NCBI GenBank assembly: GCA_963971405.1
Contig: OZ020487.1
Location: 31,109,371-31,173,370, forward strand
Direction of reading: 5' to 3'
From: Psococerastis gibbosa
Taxonomy: Eukaryota > Arthropoda > Insecta > Psocodea > Psocidae
Length of the DNA: 64,000 bases
Shown: positions 32,901 through 43,000 of the stretch, piece by piece
Layout of the letters: each line of letters starts with the position of its first letter
Numbering within the stretch: the first letter of the stretch is position 1
Notes under the pieces: generated by a model
Seen by the model: the letters and a program-made list of their open reading frames with translations, nothing else
Databases searched by the model: none
Told to the model about the DNA's origin: nothing
Program-made: the position numbers and the translations under genes

Positions 32901-35194
32901 TCATATCGTATATAAGCCGAATGGATACTGTACAGCCATGGATACTTTATTGCTTCCTACGTAAATAAATGTCATTGTAAGAACATATACAGTATATACT
33001 GTATATGTATATATTAGATAGGCCTACTTACAATATTATTGACAACCCTTTATGTGTAGGTAGTTAGTGAAAGGAAGATACATTTGGAAATGGGATTCTA
33101 CTATAATCGGGTCTAAAGGCTGCTATATGATAACATGGGAGGGATCTCGTGCCGAATAAAACAGTTCTGAAGGCTATTGAAGAAGAGAGACAGCTGCTAC
33201 TTCATGTGAAAGCTTGAAGAGCGAAATCGGTATAGGGCATTTGTTATGACACCAAAATCTGGTATACACCATCATTGAGGGCACAGGGGAAGGAACCAAT
33301 AAACGAGAAATGCATGAATCAACTATAAAGGAGGACGCAGGTGCCCCAAGAACTGAAGAGGAAAGAGAGAACTAGACGATAATATCTAGGGAATTGCTGC
33401 CAACCAATCATTGAGATTGTGACCTCAGAAGAAAAGATAACATGGATATGGGGGGGGGGGGTGAGTGACGTCAGAGTACCAATTAATGAGCACCCTGTTT
33501 CAATGATCAGAAACCTCAATAGATTGATCGAATATAAAGATCACGTCTGAACGCGTAAAACACTTGTTGTTTTGCAGCCAGAATACGAGGTACCTTATTA
33601 TTCCTGGGGTAAAAAATGCAACCAAACTATTTTTAGAATTTACGTAAAGTTACTACCGTATTCTAAAATTGATTTGTTTACGTTTTTAATCCCAGGATTA
33701 AGTTAAATTGGTACCTAGTGCCCACGGGCCATATTTCATAGTGAAACAACCCAATGCTTCTTATTTATTTTATTTTTATTTTACTACTACGCTTAATAAT
33801 TATTCAAGTGGCTAGTTGTTAGTAGGTTGTACAATAATAATTCTTGGCATGTGGGTAATTTACAATACTTAGATAACTCTTTGGAGATTATTATACGCCT
33901 GGGCGCGACGCATATAGCTATGAATTAGTCAGTATGGCTTGCTGTACCTAAAATACCTATAATGGCTGAGAAGGAAAAAGAACTGTTATTCCCGACTAGG
34001 CTACGACTAGACTAGGCTGATACCGTCAAATTACTGAAATTTGATTTACATTTTTTTTGCGTCTGATTCTTTGCATAACATACCTGGGCTGGTTGACTAA
34101 CTGTCAATTAGGACAAACACATTTCATGAGATTAATCAGCTCGTCAAACAGCTGGGCCTCTTGTGGGTCCAACGGGCCCAATGAAACACTTAGCCTTCCC
34201 TTCCGTTCCGCCGCCATAACGAACACGACAACGAAGTACAGCAGGAAATGCTGTTGTAACGCTGCCGGATGGTCCGGGCTGGCACATCACGAATATACTA
34301 CACCGCCATCTATGGTACTAAAATATGGGAAAAGTTCCGCCGGTGTGTTATAGTTCGATTATCTGGCGTGTCTGAAAAATCCTAGGAGATTGGAAATTGT
34401 GTTGGTGTCAGTCAGATATTCTCGTTATAAGACTGTCCATCAATATAGGTTTTTTTTAACGACATGAATGTCTACAGGATGACGGAATGAGCTGTGAAAT
34501 TAGAAGGCTTAACTTAACTGTATCATTTTTTGTCTTCCTATATATACTGTATGCCTACTACGATACGTTAGTATAAAGAAAGCTTTGTCAGTCTGTCTGT
34601 CTGTCAGTCTGTCTGTCTGTCTGTCTGTCTACCTGTCAGCGTAACTCATGGGGCCAAACTTCTCGCTAGAATTTGATGAAATTCAGCGTGTAGGTTCACA
34701 AAACTACTGAATACTGAGCCTAACACTTTTAACTCTGTGGGAACCTATACTAAAACCTCATAATAGGGTCATTGAAATTTCAGGTTTCTTGCTTGAACTT
34801 TAGGCAAGCGAACGCTATTAACTGAATGATAACTTACTTACGTGCATTCGATTTCAACCTGGTCACCAAGAGCCGACTCATAGTACGTGTACTCCACAGG
34901 CCCTTCCTCCGAATTCACTGCAGCTACATCCACTTTCGACTGTTTTGTCAGCAGCTTCAGCCCTACCTCTCTTGCTGTCGATTCTACCCCTACATCAGCG
35001 GCAAGCTCCTCTTCCTTCCCCTTAGCCGTAGCAGGTTGTTCCAATGCAAGCCGGCGCTGCTTATTAATTTTAGCCGTAATTCTCATCAACCACTCATCCA
35101 CATCGGCTAGAATGTCCTTTCTAGTCCGCTTTTCTTCGCGCCCGGCCAGAATATCAAGCGTGGCCCACCAATACTCATCCCCGCCCCCGGGCAT
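26639..35194 (-). CDS. Unrecognised charged coiled-coil-type protein, four exons
   Basis: Minus-strand exons 35194-34842, 28621-28471, 27817-27677 and 26977-26639 join in phase to 327 residues. I do not recognise the family. It starts MPGGGDEYWWATLDILAGRE, then DVDEWLMRITAKINKQRRLA, an acidic linker, EYTYYESALGDQVEIECTFK, DPRIRSRLERLMGSNVVRIM, a long charged helix (KLQERLKEDHVENLTRRIQE and REAEEVEREKKLILEG), and a Lys/Glu-rich low-complexity tail. There are no membrane segments or signal peptide. The first exon follows an in-frame stop, so the ATG at 35194 is the only choice there. The last exon ends at TAA 26641-26639. An AATAAA on the minus strand near 26660-26650 falls just before that stop, implying a very short 3' UTR; alternatively the exon ends earlier at GAG|gtaccc near 26686. 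It is read away from the IVD gene. Confidence 0.8.
27183..27515. repeat. Minisatellite, about 2.9 copies of a 116-bp unit
   Basis: TATGTATAGCCTATTATAAC followed by GAGCGAGTGAAA and ATCCACAGTCTACCGTAACC recurs at about 27187, 27306 and 27420 in intron 3 of the unrecognised gene. The copies are nearly identical, so the duplication is young. Confidence 0.85.
27677..27817 (-). CDS. Unrecognised gene, exon 3
   Basis: Acceptor cacttgcag, donor gtaagtta. 47 codons: AEEVEREKKLILEGKIPIEE ... NILGDKKPK. Both junctions are in phase 0. Confidence 0.83.
28090..28460 (-). repeat. Dispersed repeat of the GGCCGTAGCCAGGA type
   Basis: Runs of C (28126-28137) and AAGAATCCTGGCTACGGCCTT at its end. The same end sequence appears at 48.17 kb (TCCTGGCTACGGGCTT) and 46.57 kb (AAGGCCGTAGCCAAGGGG), always with G/C homopolymers. 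Non-coding, family unknown. Confidence 0.6.
28471..28621 (-). CDS. Unrecognised gene, exon 2
   Basis: Acceptor gtatttttcag, donor gtatgtac. The split Thr codon joins IECT to FKDPRIRSRLERLMGSN. Ends RRIQERE in phase 0. The intron before it is 6.2 kb. Confidence 0.85.
29604..29835. mobile_element. TAAGGCG-family MITE, left half only
   Basis: GGCGCGGTTTCCACCGACCG, GGTGACGTGGTAACAGACAT and CATGACGCCATTTTTTAATT match the left arm and centre of the 18.3-kb copy. The right arm is missing and the tandem repeat at 29.87 kb begins where it should be. Confidence 0.75.
29870..30395. repeat. Tandem repeat, about 2.5 copies of a 200-210-bp unit
   Basis: GCCAACTTTCAAACACACCC starts copies near 29879, 30089 and 30287. 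TAGGGCTACTACAGCATGTA and TGGTATAGTATCTCATTGAT recur with the same period. It lies in intron 1 of the unrecognised gene. Confidence 0.85.
31675..31755 (+). mobile_element. tRNA-derived SINE head (family C)
   Basis: GGAATAGTCGAGTTGGTAAA resembles an A box and GGTTCGAAGCT a B box. Shorter matches (AGGAATAGTCCGATTGGTAG, AGGAATAGTCCAGTTGGTAA) lie at 11.57 and 37.19 kb. Confidence 0.5.
32098..32300. mobile_element. Fold-back element with GTAGAATCCGGGCTGATGGG arms
   Basis: GAACCAGTAGAATCCGGGCT at 32134 pairs with AGCCCGGATTCTACTGGTTC near 32267-32286. Between them are TTCGTCAACATCTGCG and a short internal palindrome (CGGCTCCGTCACTCGCTACGG). Related sequences at 43.43-43.65 and 45.20-45.29 kb share TTGACGAAACG next to the arm. 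Confidence 0.65.
33588..33720. mobile_element. Fold-back MITE
   Basis: GAGGTACCTTATTATTCCTG pairs imperfectly with CAGGATTAAGTTAAATTGGT and ACCT. The inner part (TTTACGTTTTTAATCCCAGG) resembles the 17.0-kb fold-back family. Confidence 0.5.
34085..34218 (-). CDS. Possible short first exon or uORF inside intron 1 (tentative)
   Basis: ATG at 34218 in a good context starts MAAERKGRLSVSLGPLDPQE and AQLFDELINLMKCVCPN, then stops. A strong donor (CCCAG|gtatgtta) follows 28 bases later at 34085. It looks like a promoter-proximal exon of an alternative or nested transcript, but the frame closes before the donor, so this is weak. Confidence 0.3.
34566..34760 (+). repeat. R1 fragment with (CTGT)n microsatellite
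   Basis: GTATAAAGAAAGCTTTGTCA is followed by about a dozen CTGT units and TTTGATGAAATTCAGCGTGT, the right order for R1 but with most of the body missing. Confidence 0.7.
34842..35194 (-). CDS. Unrecognised gene, exon 1
   Basis: ATG after an in-frame TAA eleven codons upstream; donor gtaagtaagt after VEIEC plus two bases. GC content is above that of the surroundings and the frame is open throughout. Confidence 0.82.
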
Positions 35195-36949
35195 ATCTTT
35201 TTGCAAAGTATACTTCCACTTGAAAAATTACTTGCAACACTGCCAGCTTAACGTTCCGTGATTCACATCGACACTCGTCCTTGATGTGTCTATCAGTCTT
35301 CAAGTTCGCGAGAATCTCGAGTTCAAATTTGACGTTATTGAAAATAAAATGTTTCAATTCCCTTGAAATCGCAGCAACTTCTGTGGGGGGGTGAGACTGA
35401 GTGCTAGAGGGCGTGTTACATGCTGCTGCTGACTGCAATGGTATGATGAGAAAATTAATGTTAGGGGAAATTCGCTTTCCCAAAGTGTCATGTCAATCAA
35501 ACGAACCCAATAACAGCAGTTTAATATGCCAGCAGTTTTACTTCCCCCACTTAATTTCCCCCAATGCCGTCTATTTTTCCTTTGCAAGATGATGCAGACA
35601 CAAAGAGGGTGCATTCTACACAACTTGGCACATATTTTAGGAACCGATGAAATCAAATTCCAGAATTAAGGAACATCATCTTGACGTTTGTCTCCGCTGC
35701 AAAAACCAAGCAATGCAACAAACGTCGTCCTCATGGTATTTTTACTTTCTTATTCATACGTTATTAGGAAAGCTTTGTGATGGTCGAAATTTTCGATCGA
35801 GATTTCAACGGATTTACACGGTTTGAGGTTACAGGAAGCAAAACGTGTTTATCACAAAATGTCTGTCTGTCTGTGCATCGTTTTGTGGACAAACTACTCC
35901 ATGGGGAAATTTCAAAAATTCATATATCATTTTTTTGGGGGTAACTCGTCCAAAACACAGTTCTCAAAAACTACTCCAACAATTAATTATTACTAAGTTC
36001 ACATATTAATTGTATTACACCTAGTCGTTTATCGATGTAGATAAAACCCAATAGGTCTCTTCCCCCATGAAATTTTGGTTCTTGGGGCAAAAAATAAAAA
36101 ATAAAAATAAATTTTCATAAAAAATTACTAAAAAATAATTTTTCGATCAATGCTTTCTACAATAACTTAAGGAATGATTTTAGGTGCTACATTACGAGTC
36201 ATTACGAGTATTTAAAATTATAATACATGTAGTACTGTCGAAGGCAATAGGCAGACAACAGACAGACAATAGACACGTTGTTTATGCCATTACATGAATG
36301 TTCTTGTTCTTGTCTGCATAGGTGGCAGGTGCAAGGAAAAAATAATATCCATTGTAATTTATTTGATTTAATTTAAACATACGCTACATTAATTATGAAA
36401 TCGAAGAAGGCCTAACTCGTATTCTCCAATTCCTGATCGCAGAACCTTTTTCATTATGCAATCAATATACACCTATAAAAAGGTAGGCTATAAGGTAAAA
36501 TCGTCAGTCAGCCGATATTGTAGTTATATGCCATCACAGACAATACAGAAAGGTTTCCTTCTAAGAGATGGTATTTTAGCAATTTCGAAACGGTACCTTT
36601 TATAATCATTATTCTCGACTCATTTGGAAGTTTTCGAAAACAGACGAAACCTCGCAGGATTAAATGGAACCAGTCGCTCACACTTACATAGAACGCCTGA
36701 CATAAAACATACCGCGTGGGTAAGTTACGAATCCAAGTCCTCATACCAATTATTCATTTCTGGTTGCGACTTATCTGTTTTGAACGTCTTTGGACAGCAC
36801 TGGGCTAGTCTAACTATGCGAGACCCCCTGCGGACATTGCACGCCATCACACTTATCAGGGCAGTGGGAAACTGGTAACGACTGTTCAAGTTCAAGTTCA
36901 GTAGCCTAGCTCGCGTTGTTGGAGTGCGTATAGGGCTTTAGTGCTTATA
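35195..36949. other. Divergent intergenic region of the unrecognised gene and IVD
   Basis: 1.75 kb between two start codons facing away from each other. The 300 bases next to each ATG are GC-richer than the middle. The centre holds an R1 fragment (35760-36240). No TATA box or other core motif is convincing. A shared promoter region is possible but unproven. Confidence 0.45.
35760..36240 (+). repeat. R1 dispersed element, partial
   Basis: AGGAAAGCTTTGTGATGGTC, ATTTCAACGGATTTACACG and AAATGTCTGTCTGTCTGTG match the R1 start. The 3' portion is shorter and diverged. Confidence 0.75.
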
Positions 36950-37048
36950 ATGTGGTGTAGGACGCTTTCCGCCGTAACACGGAGGACATTTTCTGCCTTC
37001 TATCCAATAGATGAAGCTATTTTTGGCCTAAATGAGGATCAAATAAGG
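36950..37048 (+). CDS. IVD: IVD exon 1 (presequence)
   Basis: ATG followed by 33 codons; [20 protein letters not shown] then [13 protein letters not shown]. Donor gtatgtca, phase 0. Confidence 0.93.
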
Positions 37049-40000
37049 GTATGTCACTTTCGAAAGCAATTGACTTTATTTATAGTAGTATGGCCCTATT
37101 TAATGCGTTTACGCCTGTAGTACTATTAAAGTGGAATTGGTTAATGTTTTACCCGATTTAGAATGTATTTTATTGTGTAACTTATTGTGATGGTCAGGAA
37201 TAGTCCAGTTGGTAAAGATGTAATTGGTAACGTTTATTTTATTTTATTTTATTTTTTTATGACCTTTTATGGACCCACTTAAAAGGCGATAAAACGCTTA
37301 TGCCTTTTGCTTCATCATCTACCCATCACAAAACCTCCGTTATATATGTTTTTGTATAAATTGTATATAAGTTATTGTATTGTATTCATTGAATTTTTTT
37401 CAGTTGCGAGAAACAGTTTTCAACTTCACACAGAAGGAGCTAGCACCTAAAGCAAACGCCATAGACAAAAATGACAATTTTCCTCAATTTAGGGTAAGAT
37501 GTACCTTACCGTATACTGTTTTAGTTTAGGCTAAATAAGCGAAGAATAAAAAACTTGGTTATACAAGCATTGTAGGTTACTATCCTTCCCAAAAATGGCT
37601 GCAGAAATGGTCATACGCTGTATATTATTGGTTGTTATTTAAGAAAGTACAGCCCGTAAGAAATTGGCAGCCCGAAATTTAATACTTTTTTATTTATTTA
37701 ATTAACCATAAACAAGTTAATAAAGATTTGTCTCATTTAAGTTGTAGAAGACTACTGCATGCATCAAATAATAAGGTATTTTTAGTTTTCGAAATTGTAG
37801 TAGCCTATGGGATACACATACACTGCTGTGATCCCAATAATTAGGTCAGCTTTAACTCTCTAACTAAATGATAATAACATTATAACTTGATTGCACCTGG
37901 GAACAGTGTAGCCCCCAGCGATGTCGAATGTCGATATAATCGTTAATAGATAACCCGCAACTTCGCAAAATAGAGCTGCATTATCTTTAAAAAGAACCGG
38001 TCCGAGTTTACTCGAACATGCTTTCCAATTTATCAAAATTAGTAGATAGAGAAAATGAGTAATTTCATGGTAAATAATTTTCCTATGGTTAAATTTCCGA
38101 TATCTCGGGGGGGGGGGGGGGGATGTCCACCTGACGTCACTCGTCACTGGTGGTGAGGTAAATTCTAGATAGGTCAGACCAACATATTACCACACAGCAA
38201 TACTGGCAGGGCACGCAATGCATTTGAGCGTGAATTTTCTATCATTTAAAAAAAAAAAAAAAAACATTTTTTTTTACAAAACCAAATACTTTTCTGGATG
38301 GGAAAGCAACCTGTCCGGTTTCGTTACTCAATTTAACACCTAAAACATACCTGAAGGTCGAAATCATCAATAGAAAGGTGTCGCAGAAAAATTATTTTTC
38401 AGTCATTTTTCATTAAAATTTAGTCATTTTTATTTTTTTACCCCCAGAAGCAAACTATCAAGGGGCAAGCGACTCCCCGCATTTTATCAACATTAACAAC
38501 AACTACAATATATGTGAATTTAAAAGAAATCGTTGGAGCCGTTTTTGGGAAATAAATTTTTTAGACGTTTTTTTTGAAGTTTTTTGAAAATAAAAACCCC
38601 CCAAATTGAGTTAGTCAAAAAAAAGGGTCCCGAGGTATGATTTTTGTGAACCTAGATGCCGAATTTCATCAAAATCGACCGACTAGTTTGCCCGGAAATC
38701 GACGAACAGACAGACAGACAGACAGACATTTTGTAAAAACCACTTTTTTGGGTTCCTGGAACGTGTAAATCCGTTGAAATCTCGTTAAAATCAACTTGGC
38801 TTTAAACGTAATATTTAATTGTTCAAAATTTTTATTTTTAACATTGGAACATTCGGAGGCTCTAGGAAAAATTTGACGTAACAGTTCTGGTTCTCTGTAC
38901 TTAGCTTGTGCAGGCTCACCAGAACCGCCACATTGATCACTTGCAAAGTAAAAGACTTAAAGATACAAAACTTAAGCATCATAATAACAAAGCTACAATT
39001 TTGTAAACAAGAAAAAATACTTTTAAAATAAAAATGTTTATACTAATTTATAGGCTATATATATATTTTTAGAAAAGTCTAGTTTCTAATGGGTATAAGT
39101 CGGAAAATTCACTTATAAGCCTATGTACCTCATTGTAAACGAGCGTTAAATATTATCAGTGTTAACTGTCAACCAGTGACGACCTTTGTATATTTGGCCT
39201 TGAAGGTCAGTAAATAGTCAACAGTTAGGGCCTACAGTTACTGTAACTTAAAAAAACAGCTGGCAATCATAATCGCACTTCTCTTCATTAGACAGACTGT
39301 AGTCTGAAACTGTAAGCAATTTACATCATTAGGATATACTGTATGTACCTATATACTATAATCTACTATGTAATAAAAAGTTTAATTAATTAACTTATTT
39401 ATTCATTTTTTATTATATTATAATTTTAGGGCAAGGAAAATTGTTTAGGTCTAGTGACCTAACATTTTTAGGCTCCAATGCACTTTTAATTATATGCTGT
39501 ACTTTACTGATTCCAATAATGTTTACTGTCTTAGTTTCTCTACGCTATATTTAAAGCCAACTGAATTACTTTTCGTAGTCTGTAGCTTATGCGCAGCGGG
39601 AGCGAGTCGCCTCATACCCATTTCTTGAACTCGCCCCGATCGGACGCTAACGTCGTTGAGCTCAGCTATTGTATTCTCTCTTGCCCCGGCGATTTGTTCG
39701 ATTCTTAAAGTTATAATAACGATGGCCGGACAATTGGATCTACACAAGACGAATCTTTTATAATTTCAAATTTCTCATCATAAAGCCATAAAATTAATCA
39801 GATAACATGGAGTAAAAGAAATTTTCTTGTACATTTTAGTACATCTAGTATGTTAACCGGCATTATAAGAGCGTTTGGACGTTTGGCGTTTGTTGAAAGC
39901 GTTGGCCGAACAATTTTTCACGTCTTCAGAAAAGGTGAACAAACGGTGTGAGCGCCGGCAACATCTAACAATACGTACAGGAGCTTCCCTTCTGCCTCTT

Positions 40001-43000
40001 CTATTCTCATTTTGTTCTATGATCATAATTTTCATGAAAAATTCAACTATGTAAAAAAAAGCATAGTGGAGGTGACTTTGTTTTATGTTTTATCCGCGCC
40101 TTATCCCTTCGAAGGGGTCGGCGACTTGGATCTTCTTATTCCACGCAATACGGTTTTCGGTGTCCTCTAAGGGGGACGCCCTAACCGTATACTCGCTTCT
40201 GTTTCAATCCATGCATAGTGATTGGCCACCTTTTCAGCCGGCTGGCCAGGCCTGACGCCTTGGTTTGACATCGGAGTACCTTCTCGTAGATGCTTGCCTT
40301 ACTAGGCTAACGGGCACATCCACCCGTGGAGCACGCTTTTAGGGCGGCGTGTACTCGCCCTGACACCAGCTCGTCATTGGTTCTGTGGGTGCTTCTGGAC
40401 AGTCAGGCTTCTGCCCCCGACTGCCCCCCACACCTGGTAAGCTGGCCGCTGCATTGTCAGGGATTGCTTATTTGGTAAACCTTATTCGCAACTACCCACT
40501 ATATCTAGTGGGCGTCCCCCTATCCGCAACCTGGGGACCCTGCCGGTAGCCTGCAGCTCGGCCTCGGCTGTGACTGTACTGCTATAAATCTGCAGGAATA
40601 AGGTTATGCTGCAGTGTCAGAGCTCTTATAACAAGTTTGTTGCAGGAATTCTGGCAAAAGTTGGGGTCACTAGGACTGCTGGGCATGACAGCACCTGTCG
40701 AGTACGGAGGTACGGCCGGCACCTTCCTGGACCACTGTATTGCTGTCGAGGAGCTGTCACGCGCTAGTGGCTCCATCGCGCTCTCATACGGCGCACACTC
40801 AAACCTCTGTGTCAACCAGATAACACGGCATGGCACACACGAGCAGAAGAGCAAGTACTTGCCAAAAGTACGAATTATATTGTAGTAACGTATTATTTTT
40901 ATAATATATACCTGTGTTGAACAGTGAAAGGTTCTCGATCGCATTGTGTGTGTAGAGACTCCCACAAGACGTGGAAGCTACCAACATTATATGCCATCGA
41001 AAGCCTTTTCATGGACGTACTTGTGAGACACACTTTTTTTAAATAATGAGGGTAAGGTAAATTTTTCCTTTTGTGACAAATTTCGAACCTTGACCAAAAA
41101 CCCGCCAATTGTAAAGCATTAGAACTTTTATAAACGAGCAGTGGCTGAGGTTGCTTAAAATATTGTTCTAGAAGGAATTCAGCAAGTGAAAACCAACGCT
41201 ATATTTTGTGTTCTAGATCAGCAACAACATTATTGTAGATTTCACATTTTTGCAGCTGTGTTCAGGGGATTATATAGGAGCTCTGGCCATGTCGGAGGCT
41301 GGGGCTGGGTCCGATGTCGTCTCCATGACCTTGAAGGCTGAACTCGCCCCTGATGGACAGCACTATATACTGAACGGTACCAAGTTCTGGATCACTAATG
41401 GACCTACAGCTGATGTTCTGGTGGTAATTATTACGGCTGCTTTTAGCACTGAATAAAACCAAATTTTTCGCCGGGATAGTAGGGAGAAAACTTTTTTTCC
41501 TTTATACTGGCGTCTCAAAATGATCAACAAAATATGCAATTCGGGATTCCAGTGAATTTACCATTCCTTTCCTGGATTTTATCTACAACAGGTCAAAGAG
41601 CAACAGATACTGCCACTACATAATAAGGGATAAGAGAATGTAGCCTAATGAATGTTTGTTTATAACTTAGGTACCATACAGTGTACGGTACTATGAAAAA
41701 CAATTGAAACCTCTCCTTGAAAAATTAAATTACATACAGTGCAACAGGTACTTTTGCTTTGTTCGGGAAGGGGTGTCATTTTTAGGTCTTGCCTCATGCT
41801 GAAAAATCCACGACATGATCTTGCCCCTAGGCCTGCTAGCAAGCCCCAATGTCATCATGATCAGAGCCGACGCATTTTACATGGGTTTACTGCATTTCCA
41901 AAATTATACAACCATGTACCCATCGTATAATAGTATTGCAATACCTTCTCTCCGTCGCAGGTTTACGCGCGAACAGAAGCCTCAGGCAAGCCTCAACATG
42001 GCATCTCAGCCTTTCTGGTAGAGAAGACAATGCCAGGGTTCTCGATTGGACAGAAACTTGACAAGTTGGGCATGAGAGGATCCCCAACCAGCGAACTAGT
42101 CTTTGAAAACTGCAAAGTTCCAGGTAAGATTACCTCATAAGGCGCCCATTCCACCGACCGGCTAGGGCCATTTACAAAAACGGTGACGTGGCAGCAGACA
42201 TTCAAGACTTAGTTGTCGATTCCACCGACCTCACATTGCAGAATGCAAATGACATTGACGGAAATTAGAATTTTTCTTTTTTTAGAAATCTATTAAAACG
42301 TTTGTACTTAACATATCCCATGACGCCATTTTTTAATTTTAGTTTGGTTGTGATTTTACTGTATGATCATTGATCAATTTTAACTATGGCATAGAGGAAA
42401 ATAAAAATTTCCGTCAATTCTGCAATGCGAGGTCGGTGGAAACCCCGCCTAAGTCTTGAATGTCTGCTACCACGTCACTGTTTTTGTAAATAGCCCTAGC
42501 CGGTCGATAGAATGGGCACCTAAGCAAACCCCACATCTCGGAAAGCGGATAGAGACGGTGATAAGTAGGACCAACTGATAGCCAAATCACGTAGTCCAAT
42601 ATACTGTACACCGTGCTAAGAATTGTAGACTCCTTTATTTGGAAATACAGCTAATTCTGACTTAGGCCTAACTTGCTGAAACAATAGATTCCGGGTTAAA
42701 TTGCAATATTTTACGGTAAATAATACTGATATTAAAGTAACTTAAGAGGATGCTGGCCGTACACATTGGCCACCCCTGGATCACAACAAAATAGGTAGGC
42801 TTTTATTTTTTATTTAACTTTTTTATTTATTTTATAGACATTTGGTATATTCCATTGGTAGAGGACTATTTCATATTCATACACCCTATTATAAGGTGTT
42901 TTTTTCACTTTTAATGCTATAATTTGTCCATGAGTTGGATAATTCGGTAAAATTCTGTCTATTATCAGTTTCACGGAAAAACTCCCGCACCAAAACAAAA

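Noticed and set aside
34590..34640. CTGT array as a regulatory element
   Set aside because: It is the simple-repeat part of an R1 copy and varies freely between copies.
35354..35656. Minus-strand frame upstream of the unrecognised gene as an extra exon
   Set aside because: Its frame does not join the MPGGGDEYWW exon, which has a stop codon just upstream, and it lacks a usable donor.
41660..42205. Several short frames on both strands
   Set aside because: They are shadows of IVD exon 5 and its flanking MITE.
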